Positions 1-12,100 of a DNA stretch of 64,000 nucleotides are shown one piece after another. Location of the stretch: contig ML133488.1 of the NCBI GenBank assembly GCA_003864495.1, positions 291,818-355,817 of the forward strand, given 5' to 3'. The DNA comes from Nemopilema nomurai. Its lineage: Eukaryota; Cnidaria; Scyphozoa; Rhizostomeae; Rhizostomatidae. How positions within the stretch are numbered: position 1 is the first letter of the stretch; every line of letters starts with the position of its first letter. The position numbers were made by a program, and so were the translations under genes. Below the pieces are notes generated by a model. The model worked only from the letters and a program-made list of their open reading frames with translations, had not been told where the DNA came from and did not search any database.

Positions 1-899
1 CACCTTTCTTATGTCGCATTCTGTATATTATAATCAAGATTATACAAGTATGCTGCAATCAATATGTTCAGGTTGTTTTGGTCTGGTTGTTGAACTGACT
101 GTCCTTTAGGCTACTTAATAGGTGACCTTCCTACCTGTGTGTTCTTATAAGAATCTTCAGAGACAAACTTCAGAAGCTACATTTGTTCAAATCTCTAGTT
201 ATTTGAAGTGTACTTCAAAGTGGTATGGATGATCGTTGGATAATTCTGAGTTAAATTGAAAGTCAACTCATGTATGACTCTGAGTTAGCCTGACACAGGT
301 GAAATGGCATGAGATACGTAAGCTAGCTACAAAATTATCCTAAGCGCCGATTCGTTTCCACTTTGGATAAATTAATATTGGAAATACCAAAAATTAGTTT
401 CATTTGAGTTTTGCAGCTATGGCTGGTGCCTTAAAGGAAACTCTTTTACTTCTAAGAAGACGTACAGAGAAAAGGGTTTTGTTAAAAAGTCGTTCTCCTT
501 GTCGCCTTTTTCTGTTTTGTCATACAAAACTGGAAATAGCTTGAATTCTTCGGCGAGTAGCTTTTCATCTTACAGCGAAAGTGATGTAATTTTTCTCTCT
601 TCTCTCGTAACCAGTAAAAAAGACTGTTTACAACATCCAAAATACTGCTCAGCCATATAATCCATATTAGCGTATGTGATTCCTGTGGTGAAAAAGTACT
701 GTACTCCTGCTGATATACTTACATTACATATAATCCTGCAGAGATATACGAAAGTAATGAATGCAGGGATTTCAACTTATGTAAATAAGTAAGCACATAT
801 CCTGTAACAAAATATTTCAGTCGTGTAAAATCCCATTTTTGTAATAAGAAAGAGTTCGTCTTTTGCCTTGGATCTTTCTAAATTTAGGTGTTAAGCAAC

Positions 900-1106
900 G
901 CTGATTGGTCAATTACAACTTATCACGCACTCTTCTTATCACCCTCTATTGTTTTCGATCAGCATCTAGCTATTTATTCTGTCGATTTTGGTTAATTTCG
1001 GACGTTTGCATACTCTGAGGACGAAAAAGTACTTTAAGTATGCAAAAACTAGTTCCATCATTTCTTGCCATTGTGAAGTTTTGTACCGCAAAGCACTTGT
1101 TCACAA
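900..1106 (+). promoter_or_regulatory. Candidate promoter and first exon of laminin-G gene, copy 1
   Basis: An inverted CCAAT box (ATTGG at about 904) is followed about 60 bp later by the AT-rich CTATTTATT (about 968). An ATG at 1040 then opens a short reading frame with a hydrophobic stretch (LVPSFLAIV) ending at a possible GT donor after 1106, in phase 1 as the next exon requires. The same arrangement is conserved at about 8,967-9,172 and 17,080-17,287. The evidence is spacing and phase only; the donor (GTGTGT) is not a strong match. Confidence 0.3.
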
Positions 1107-4100
1107 GTGTGTAGTTGCAAACAAGCCCTTTATCAATCGGTTTGGAGCCTTAAATCTTCAAAACTGTGATTACTCAGATACGTTACTTCACATTTGACGA
1201 ACTCGATTTATAATTAGTTTATAATTATTATATTTATAATTAGCAGTAAGCAGTAAATGAAACCAAAAGCGTACGAATTCAGTAAAAATTAGTGACGGCT
1301 CTTTATATGCTTCATAAAGGACAGCCAAAGCCTTGATTACAATAAGAATTCTCCATTGATAAAATTAGAAAATCTTCTTCAAATAATCAACTAACTCTTC
1401 CAAAACTCTGGAAAACCGGATAATTATTTACAATGATCAATCAGATGACAAAATAAAAAATGTGACAGTTTCTTAAACGACTTTTACAGTCTGCTGAAGT
1501 AGCTGCTCTCATGAGAAATCATTGACCTTTCACTTCACCAACCTTTCTGCATCCTGTGGATTTTAGGGAAACAAAATAAGAAGGCATGAGAGCCATAACG
1601 ATACCATAAAAATAGAAAAATGGTCAAAGGTAATAAGATGTCAAACACACTCCGAAGTCTGGATGTGAAAAGACATCCACGGAAAAACAACCCCATATAT
1701 ATCTTCATTTTTAACAGAACTAAAATCACGACATAAGGATTTCAGAAAGATATATAACATAAGGAAAAAATCATGGAAAAATTACAACCGATATTGATAA
1801 AAAGATTTACAGTAAGTAAATCTACAGTTAAGCGAAACTAACACTTCTATGATTAATGAAAATTTATCTAGCTCTCTTTCATCAGTAATTACTACTATAA
1901 AATATTTCAATGAAAATTGGAAAGGTTCCTGCTTTGAATAATTAATTGGCTCTCTGTTACAACGATAACAAACCTGATAATGCGAGGCATCTTTCAAATT
2001 CACTTTTCAGGATATCCAAGACTTTTTTGACACCGTCCTCACCCTAAATTTGAAGATTAAAAATTTCTTTTTGATTGAGAAATATTATAGCAACTGCTAC
2101 GAAATCATAAGGCTTCTTAGATTTAGAAACATGATATGTTAAATTGACGATTTACAAAGAAAGGGAATGAGATCAAATACTCACGTACTAGATATGCAAT
2201 TAAATTTAAGAAACTCGCGACCAAACAACCTAAAGTTTTCAGTATAAACTAAGTTAAAGATCAGGATTTCAATTCTGATGTTAATTTTTGAGAGAGAGCC
2301 GTAGATGCCAAGATACAATATCGATAACGCCCACTCAAATCGGAGAATTTCAAGGTAGTAGAATTGTTTAAAAGCATTAAGAGGATGCTTCCTTGGGGCC
2401 GCGATGGTATTATTTCCAGGCTTACCGCTTTCCACCCTTTCATGGATGATAATGGTTTTCTCATTGAAAATCTATAGTTCTATTTATTCTTTAAATGTAA
2501 ACATTAAGGTTCGTTTATTCTTTTGCCAAAGGTTTATCTGGAGGGAAGGGGGTTGGCATTTCGATGTTTTTTGCCTGTTTGCTTTAGCAGACATTGAATG
2601 GCCTTTGCACAGTCAAATAATAGCGCTTTTAAGGCTCAGAATTACACCAACAATGCATCCCTTCGAAGTTCAATTTAATTCCTACGTGGGGCCCCTAAAA
2701 ATTAAGTCCCTATCTCAGGAAAAACATTTTGGGCTTTCGGTGCATCAGCCCTTGAATTGCCTGAGCAATGACATACTTTATGGTCGGTGTTTGATTCGAG
2801 GGAAAAAACTATCTCAGTTTTTTAACCCGCCAATCATGCTGATACACCTGTCACGCAGTGAATACTGTGTGAAACTTAGCTGGAAGAGAGGGAGAAGGAG
2901 GTGTAGTAGGGGCAGGTAGGGAAAAACAAAGTAACAGAGGGGTGGGACTGGGTGGGGAAAAACGCATATACGTGGTGTGATCCACGTGCTCTGTAGCGGT
3001 CAATAATCAGATATGCTAGGGCACTGCCTTGTACGATACCACGAGGTAATTAGTACAACAATAGTTAGCAAATTATGATTGACAGTCTTGTGGATGTGGA
3101 CGTGCAGCACGCCACGAACCTCCAAATAGTTGTGAGCGCCTTCCCCGCGGGTACTAACTCGAATTAAAGATATTAATTCCCATTTCATTCTAGGACACCA
3201 TACGTCAGAGAAGTGTTTCCTCCTTTTAAGAAGTTTGGTTATCGTATTGTTCTTTTGCGATTGATAGTTGTCTGGGAAGCCTTGCTGTTTTCGAATCTTC
3301 ATTGCGATTTCAGCTAGAAGCTATTTAAAATGTAATGAGGCCTTGTTTATGCAGCCTCGACAAATGCTCAAAGAGTCTGCTGTTATTGTTCGAAAGCTGT
3401 AAATTATTCAGTTCAAACCTTAATTGGAGAAGTAATGGTTAGCGCACAGGGATAATGATGTTAAAGGCTATTAACAAAAGTTGAAAGCACCTTTGACCGC
3501 CTCATTGGTAACTGGTATGCAACATGATTCATTGCACGCACGCTCCTCGAAGCAGTAGAGAGTTTAAGATTTACGATGGACAGCTCTTGTAAGGCCTACG
3601 GAGGCTTGGGTACTAGGCTAGATGGGGCGTTTTGATTCGCGAACATAAATCTAGTTACAAATAACGATGACGGCTCAGGATTTGCACCCAATCTTGCTTT
3701 GGTAAACCTGGCAGATGAGATGCTGGTCATTATGCACAACCATGATAAAATCGAGTGTTTACCTGTTTACTTGGGAAGTTTCTTGCCCAGCCATGCTGGC
3801 TGGCCCTCTTTTCTGAGATCTCTGATCTCACCTCTGAGCGACATGATTCATCGCGTGCACGCTCCTGGAAATGATTACTTGCTCTGATTATGAAATAATT
3901 TCGTAATAATATATAGAAATAATATCACGTTATTTGGAATTATTGGGAGAAATGACCTTCATTGAGATAATGATGCTCTTTAGGGGAAGTTGTTCCCAAT
4001 ATCAACATTTGTCCTTGCATTCAACATTTAACAAAACTTTGCAGTACCACGACTTCCACGAAAGATGTTGAAGCCGGAGGGGTGTTTTCAAACTGAGTAG

Positions 4101-7100
4101 TGTCAATTCTACTGTTTCGCGCAATTGTGAAGTTTTGCACCAGAAACCGAAACACATTTTACCCAGTCATTCTTCATTATATTCCATACACCTTGGTGCT
4201 GATCTTTGCTTCTACCCATGCAAGATACTGATAAAACTAGAATTGAAGAGCTGACACATCCAAAGCCATTATTGTCAAGTAACCATGGCTGTAGAATTGG
4301 AATAGCAAGATGTTTTACTTTTCTAGAATGCAGAAGTGGTTGGGTAACGACAGGCAATGGATATTTCATTTACAAAGCAACGAGCAACCCTGACTTATCC
4401 AAAAGCTTCAAAATCAATGGAATCTTTTCTGTTTCGCAGTACAGCCGCAGAAACAACGTTCTCCTGGCCATAGAAGACTCATTGGGGAATTTTACATTTC
4501 AGATCTCATTCGACAATGGTAATTCTCTACATTAAAGCATTTCCTTGTCATTTTCACCGCTTTTTGCTGTATTGTGTTCAAAGAGTCATTTTAAAGTCCA
4601 ACTGAAGAATCTTTGCATACATTCAATCGAATATTTTGCAATCGATCAAACCAATTCAGCTTGACAGTATTTTAACTTGACAGTATGACATTCGACAGCC
4701 TAGGATTTGATAGGAAGTCAATCTGCCTTTCATTGGTTGTCAAATGATTTTCTCATCTTTTATCAAATCATTTTTGGATGAGGAAGTAGTAACATTATTG
4801 TCATATTAATTAAAAGATTTTAGTCTAGGGTTTGGATTAAAAAAAAGGTGAAATCGGTTGAGCGGTAAAGGGACGTGGCCCATGTGAGGCACCTAATCAA
4901 GGAGTTCCTATATGCAAGAAGGCTGACACTTTCTATAATTTTCAATAATTGTGCAATAAATGAGATATTTTGAAGCTTTAAATTGATTATGGTAATTTGT
5001 GCTCACAAAAGGGAAATCATGTTATTGGGGAACAAAATCTTAGTAACAGGCTTAAGAGTGAAAATTGACGTTGCCAAAAGAAATTGTAAAAGGTTTTAGT
5101 AACACTGTAAAGATATATCAGGTGCTTCTTGGTAGATTTTAGAAGTCACAAAAAGACTCTTAACTTATAAGCATCATACCTTTCCCCAGGTTGGTCAAAG
5201 ATCACCACAATTGACAGCCATGGAGCTTTCCAAATTCAAGAAAAAAAAATGGCAACAACAAACTTTGGATTTCCATTCTACTTTGAAGTAGTTTTCAATC
5301 AGGGGAATACGTCTCACGGGGTCAAGAAAAGGAGTATCGATGTAAAAGTAACACACACACAAACCATGCAGCATTCATGGGCGACATTTCCAAGCACATT
5401 CCTCAATTTGGACAACGCCACGCTCTACATTGGTGGATATAAAAAAGTGGGAAGTAACATTGGAAACTTTTTTGAAGGCTGCATCTCAAGTGTCGTGTTT
5501 CAGGGTGTTGATGTAATTGGCAAATATTTCCTAGACTATCCAAGCAACGTCAACCCGGTGAGAAGTAGCCAAGTTGTTGGTGCATTCAGAAATATATCTC
5601 AGGCATGTGATGACAAGAACACCAGCTCCACAGGTAACCAATTTTGGGAACGTTAGAAGATCATCTTCAACCTGGATTTTCAAAGGTCTTGCAGACAATT
5701 TCAAAAAAAATGTTTCAAGGCCACTCAAAGTGATTTCATGACGGTTAAGGCCCTTGAAAGTGACTTAGCACGTAAATGTGAACCTTTTCAAAGAGATAGA
5801 CAACGATTAGAACTGTTTGTTGATACAGCTTCTTATTGAAAGGCATTGCAATAGCTTAATCCTTGATAAATGACTGACAGATAAGGTTTCAGGTATCCAA
5901 GTCAAATAAGACCTGACTTTTTCGGTATTTATTAATGTGTGGTAGCTTTAAGCACGAATGTCTGTTTTAAGCATAAAAGGGTTTTTAGTGAAATATAGAA
6001 TATGTATCTTACTGAACGCTATAGTTTTGCAACCATAATACTGACAAGTTCTCCCCACCGAGAAGACTCTGTCCACCAATTAAACCTTGAATTTAACCCG
6101 CAAGCACAGAGCAAAGATACTGCATTTTTGCGTAAGAAAAAGAGCTTCGTTTAACCAAAAACCGAGGCAACTAACAGAAGTTGCATTTCAATGACATAAA
6201 ATCAATGCAAAATGTTTTCTTTATGGCTTTTGAAATATGATGACAGCAAGGTCTCTTATAATTTTTTGCTTCATTAATGATAAAATCATTTACAGCGGTA
6301 AGTCCTTGCTGGAAGGCCGGTGGAAAATGTCTTCTTCAGTACCAGGCTGTGTCAGCAAATGCGAGTGACATCGTTCTAAACTTCACCGCCAAATTCCAGA
6401 CAACAATGTTTAGTGAGAAGAACAACGTGCTTTTTGCGATTGAGGATGGTAATGGTACATTTGTTGCTGAAGTTACAGTCGAAAAAGGTAAATCACTACT
6501 GCTTTATTTGACTGACAGATACTGTTATTCCAGCCTCGTGTTGCATTTGTATTGACGCCGCAGGAGGTGCGAAGTTAATTCGCGGCCTAGCGTTTACGAT
6601 TTTTCGTTGTGAACTATACCTTTTTCCAATATCCCTTAACATTTGGCAGATTTTCATGCAACACCTTGCAAGGAATGCTGAACTTTGAATTGTTACATAC
6701 AGATACTTAACCTTGCATTGCTATATAGTTTGTTTAATTGTTGACTGCTATTGAAGTTCATGGTTTGATTTTTTAGAACTCTTGAAAGTTAAAAAGCAAA
6801 CAGTTACCGCAGGAACAAAAATCCTTGGTCTTACGTCAGGGGCATTAATTCAAATGGAAATTTTGCTGAAACAAATAGGCTCGCAAAAACCGGTGATGGA
6901 GTACTATGCAAGACCCTTTTCAAAAATTAAAGAAGAACTTCAAAACAATTTCAATTTGAAGAGCATGACTATCTACGTTGGTGGCTACAACAAAACAAGT
7001 GGCGCTGGTGACTTTTTCGACAACTGTATTCAGAGTGCCTTCGTCAATGGGAGAGCGTCGTGGGCACCTTCCTCAATGGAGGAGGCCAAAGCGTGGTGCG

Positions 7101-7234
7101 TCAGCAGTGCTATAGCCCTCCCACCAAGCAACCAACCACCAAGCCTGGAAGCAAAGCCAATGGCGTCACAACAGCATCTTATCTACTCGTCGTCTTCTTG
7201 CTTGTTTGTGCTTTGGTTGAGTTTCATTAAATAA
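1040..7234 (+). CDS. Two-domain laminin-G-like surface protein, copy 1 (C-terminal frameshift)
   Basis: Exons are 4327-4518 (192 nt), 5190-5633 (444 nt), 6296-6487 (192 nt) and 6777-7234. All have GT-AG junctions and compatible phases (every intron is phase 1). A possible first exon at 1040-1106 is weak. Each 192-nt plus following exon pair encodes one laminin-G/concanavalin-like domain; typical core signatures are LYIGGY followed by F-GCISSVVFQGVDVIG in domain 1, and IYVGGY followed by F-NCIQSAFVNGR in domain 2. Several N-x-S/T sites suggest an extracellular glycoprotein. Compared with copy 2, one base is missing after the codons for FVNGR (about 7053). The last 60 or so residues are therefore read in another frame and end at 7234 instead of giving the copy-2 tail. 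This could be a real lesion or a sequencing error. Ligand and role are unknown. The domain call is mine from motifs only. Confidence 0.65.
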
Positions 7235-7998
7235 TTCACGCTTTTCTGTTAAAGTAACGTGTTGTCAGCAGCCATGTTTTGTCAACACATATATCTGCTC
7301 ATGAACATTAATAGTCAGAAAGCTTCTATACTTTAATTTGCGCATTATTTTTACATTATCGCTAAACATTCACTGCTTAGCTGGGGAAGTATGTAGCTTC
7401 CATGGAGTGCATTATATTGTACTTCAACGCTTTGCTGTAGGCCTATTTCTACTAGGTAGGTCTACTACACCTAGAGTATTTTTTAGCTGCTACGTTTATT
7501 CGTGATATAGAATCTGATTAACCCGTTCTCCGGTTAAGATCGAGGTACATGCTTTGCTTTTTCAATTGCTTTGGAGACGTAGTATGTTTTGTGCGCTTAA
7601 ATTTGTTGCTGACATTCTGTTTACATATAGTATCGAAGGTACCATGTTGGTTACTTTAGGCTCTTCTGTTTATCTTTTAAAAAAATAGCTTTGTTAGCTT
7701 AACTTTAAAAAACAAAGTTGAAACAGCTCTTGATTCCCTAAATCCATGACATAATCAACCTCTTTTCGCTTGCAATATCTTATGTCACAAACCTGTCATT
7801 CAACTCTGTGAAGGCACCTTTGCCACCATCTGTAACACCATCTGTAACACCATCAGAATTGCACAAGGAAGTATTTGGTAATTAGAGTATGTGTAACACA
7901 GCAATGTTAAAAAAAAACTTTCAATTTTTATTCTTAGTTTATTTGTTATTTAAAGATAACACTTCTTCATCTCAACTTCTGTCATACAGACTTGGTGA

Positions 7999-8046
7999 TA
8001 CCCTGGGTGCCAGACTCACTAAATGTAAAATCTGGTCCCCAGGGTA
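7999..8046. repeat. 48-bp palindrome at tandem junction 1/2
   Basis: The stretch opens with TACCCTGGGTGCCAGA and closes with TCTGGTCCCCAGGGTA, an imperfect inverted repeat around a 16-base AT-rich centre. It sits exactly at the end of unit 1. Related copies are at 16,076-16,123 and 50,621-50,670, so it is a dispersed element rather than a chance hairpin. Confidence 0.75.
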
Positions 8047-9105
8047 ATTCCCCTTTCTTATGTCGCTATTCTGTATATTATAATCAAGATTATACAAGTA
8101 TGCTGCAATCAATATGTTCAGGTTGTTTTGGTCTGGTTGTTGAACTGACTGTCCTTTTAGGCTACTTTAATAGGTGACCTTCCTACCTGTGTGTTCTTAT
8201 AAGAATCTTCAGAGACAAAACTTCAGAAGCTACATTTGTTCAAATCTCTAGTTATTTGAAGTGTACTTCAAAGTGGTATGGATGATCGTTGGATAATTCT
8301 GAGTTAAATTGAAAGTCAACTCATGGTATGACTCTGAGTTAGCCTGACACAGGGTGAAATGGCATGAGATAACGTAAGCTAGCTACAAAATTATCCTAAG
8401 CGCCGATTCGGTTTCCACTTTGGATAAAATTAATATTGGAAATACCAAAAATTAGTTTCATTTGAGTTTTGCAGCTATGGCTGGTGCCTTAAAGGGAAAC
8501 TTCTTTTACTTCTAAGAAGACGTACAGAGAAAAGGGTTTTGTTAAAAAGTCGTTCTCCTTGTCGCCTTTTTCTGTTTTGTCATACAAAACTGGAAATAGC
8601 TTGACTTCTTCGGCGAGTAGCTTTTCATCTTACAGCGAACGTGATGTAATTTTTCTCTCTTCTCTCGTAACCCAGTAAAAAAGACTGTTTACAACATCCA
8701 AAATACTGCTCAGCCATATACTAATCCATATTAGCGTATGTGATTCCTGTGGTGAAAAAGTACTGTACTCCTGCTGATATACTTACATTACATATATATC
8801 CTGCAGAGATATACGAAAGTAATGAATGCAGGGATTTCAACTTATGTAAATAAGTAAGCACATATCCTGTAACAAAATATTTCAGTCGTGTAAAATCCCA
8901 TTTTTGTAATAAGAAAGAGTTCGTCTTTTGCCTTGGGATCTTCTAAATTTAGGTGTTAAGCAACGCTGATTGGTCAATTACAACTTATCACGCACTCTTC
9001 TTATCACCCTCTATTGTTTTCGATCAGCATCTAGCTATTTATTCTGTCGGATTTTGGTTAATTTCGGACGTTTGCATACTCTGAGGACGAAAAAGTACTT
9101 TAAGT

Positions 9106-12100
9106 ATGCAAAAACTAGTTCCATCATTTCTTGCCATTGTGAAGTTTTGTACCGCAAAGCACTTGTTCACAAGTGTGTAGTTGCAAACAAGCCCTTTATC
9201 AATCGGTTTGGAGCCTTAAATCTTCAAAACTGTGATTACTCAGATACGTTACTTCACATTTGACGAACTCGATTTATAATTAGTATTATAATTATTATTA
9301 TATATTTATAATTAGCAGTAAGCAGTAAATGAAACCAAAAGCGTACGAATTCAGTAAAAATTAGTGACGGCTCTTTATATGCTTCATAAAGGACAGCCAA
9401 AGCCTTGATTTACAATAAGAATTCTCCATTGATAAAATTAGAAAATCTTCTTCAAATAATCAACTAACTCTTTCCAAAACTCTGGAAAACCGGATAATTA
9501 TTTACAATGATCAATCAGATGACAAAATATAAAAATGTGAACAGTTTCTTTAAACGACTTTTACAGTCTGCTGAAGTAGCTGCTCTCATGAGAAATCATT
9601 GACCTTTTCACTTCACCAACCTTTCTGCATCCTGTGGATTTTAGGGAAACAAAATAAGGAAGGCATGAGAGCCATAACGATACCATAAAAATAGAAAAAT
9701 GAGGTCAAAGGTAATAAGATGTCAAAACACACTCCGAAGTCTGGATGTGAAAAGACATCCACGGAAAAACAACCCCATATATATCTTCATTTTTAACAGA
9801 ACTAAAATCACGACATAAGGATTTCAGAAAGGATATATAAACATAAGGAAAACAAATCATGGAAAAATTACAACCGATATTGATAAAAAGATTTACAGTA
9901 AGTAAATCTACAGTTAAGCGAAACTAACATTGCTATGATTAAATGAAAATTTATCTAGCTCTCTTTCATCAGTAATTACTACTATAAAATATTTCAATGA
10001 AAATTGGAAAGGTTCCTGCTTTGAATAATTAATTGGCTCTCTGTTACAACGATAACAAACCTGATAATGCGAGGCATCTTTCAAATTCACTTTTCAGGAT
10101 ATCCAAGACTTTTTTGACACCGTCCTCACCCTAAATTTGAAGATTAAAAAAATTTCTTTTTGATTGAGAAATATTATAGCAACTGCTACGAAATCATAAG
10201 GCTTCTTAGATTTAGAAATATGATATGTTAAATTGACGAATTTTACAAAAGAAAGGGAATGAGATCAAATACTCACGTACATAGATGATGCAATTAAATT
10301 TAAGAAACTCGCGACCAAACAACCTAAAGTTTTCAGTATAAACTAAGTTAAAGATCAGGATTTCAATTCTGATGTTAATTTTTGAGAGAGAGCCGTAGAT
10401 GCCAAGATACAATATCGATAACGCCCACTCAAATCGGAGAATTTCAAGGTAGTAGAATTGTTTAAAAGCATTAAGAGGATGCTTCCTTGGGGCCGCGATG
10501 GTATTATTTCCAGGCTTACCGCTTTCCACCCTTTCATGGATGATAATGGTTTTCTCATTGAAAATCTATAGTTCTATTTATTCTTTAAATGTAAACATTA
10601 AGGTTCGTTTATTCTTTTGCCAAAGGTTTATCTGGAGGGAAGGGGGTTGGCATTTCGATGTTTTTTGCCTGTTTGCTTTAGCAGACATTGAATGGCCTTT
10701 GCACAGTCAAATAATAGCGCTTTTAAGGCTCAGAATTACACCAACAATGCATCCCTTCGAAGTTCAATTTAATTCCTACGTGGGGCCCCTAAAAATTAAG
10801 TCCCTATCTCAGGAAAACATTTTGGGCTTTCGGTGCATCAGCCCTTGAATTGCCTGAGCAATGACATACTTTATGGTCGGTGTTTGATTCGAGGGAAAAA
10901 ACTATCTCAGTTTTTTAACCCGCCAATCATGCTGATACACCTGTCACGCAGTGAATACTGTGTGAAACTTAGCTGGAAGAGAGGGAGAAGGAGGTGTATA
11001 GGGCAGGTAGGGAAAAAGAAGTAACAGAGGGGTGGACTGGTGGGAAAAACGCATATACGTGGTGTGATCCACGTGCTCTGTAGCGGTCAATAATCAGATA
11101 TGCTAGGGCACTGCCTTGTACGATACCACGAGGTAATTAGTACAACAATAGTTAGCAAATTATGATTGACAGTCTTGTGGATGTGGACGTGCAGCACGAC
11201 ACGAACCTCCAAATAGTTGTGAGCGCCTTCCCCGCGGGTACTAACTCGAATTAAAGATATTAATTCCCATTTCATTCTAGGACACCATACGTCAGAGAAG
11301 TGTTTCCTCCTTTTAAGAAGTTTGGTTATCGTATTGTTCTTTTGCGATTGATAGTTGTCTGGGAAGCCTTGCTGTTTTCGAATCTTCATTGCGATTTCAG
11401 CTAGAAGCTATTTAAAATTTAATGAGGCCTTGTTTATGCAGCCTCGACAAATGCTCAAAGAGTCTGCTGTTTTGTTCGAAAGCTGTAAATTATTCAGTTC
11501 AAACCTTAATTGGAGAAGTAATGGTTAGCGCACAGGGATAATGATGTTAAAGGCTATTAACAAAAGTTGAAAGCACCTTTGACCGCCTCAGTGGTAACTG
11601 GTATGCAACATGATTCATTGTACGCACGCTCCTCGAAGCAGTAGAGAGTTTAAGATTTACGATGGACAGCTCTTGTAAGGCCTACGGAGGCTTGGGTACT
11701 AGGCTAGATGGGCGTTTTGATTCGCGAACATAAATCTAGTTACAAATAACGATGACGGCTCAGGATTTGCACCCAATCTTGCTTTGGTAAACCTGGCAGA
11801 TGAGATGCTGGTCATTATGCACAACCATGATAAAATCGAGTGTTTACCTGTTTACTTGGGAAGTTTCTTGCCCAGCCATGCTGGCTGGCCCTCTTTTCTG
11901 AGATCTCTGATCTCACCTCTGAGCGACATGATTCATCGCATGCACGCTCCTGGAAATGATTACTTGCTCTGATTATGAAATAATTTCGTAATAATATATA
12001 GAAATAATATCACGTTATTTGGAATAATTGGGAGAAATGACCTTCATCGAGATAATGATGCTCTTTAGGGGAAGTTGTTCCCAATATTAACATTTGTCCT

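Larger units (their letters stand above)
1..8046. repeat. Tandem unit, copy 1 (about 8.05 kb)
   Basis: First unit of a direct tandem array. Position 1 aligns with position 16,165 of copy 3 and with about 8,050 of copy 2, and homology is continuous to the palindrome at 7,999-8,046. From 1 to about 2.2 kb this copy differs from copies 2 and 3 mostly by single-base losses in short homopolymers. Beyond that it is nearly identical to copy 2. It contains the first laminin-G gene. The window probably begins at or near a contig end. Confidence 0.95.

Noticed and set aside
420..545. ATG at about 420 reading MAGALKETLLLLRRR as a signal peptide for the laminin-G protein
   Set aside because: Depends on single-base losses in copy 1; copies 2 and 3 give MAGALKG followed by a quick stop.
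988..1197. Open frame repeated three times in the tandem units (also 8,970-9,263 and 17,085-17,378)
   Set aside because: Conserved only because the DNA is duplicated; no signal peptide, domain or splice logic. A different frame in the same place serves as a better, still tentative, first exon.
2404..2919. 171-codon plus-strand frame
   Set aside because: Broken into two frames by a one-base change in the otherwise near-identical copy 2, and opposed by open frames on the other strand; no recognisable domain.
7830..7855. Short CCATCTGTAACA tandem repeat
   Set aside because: Only about two and a half copies; too short to be a meaningful array.
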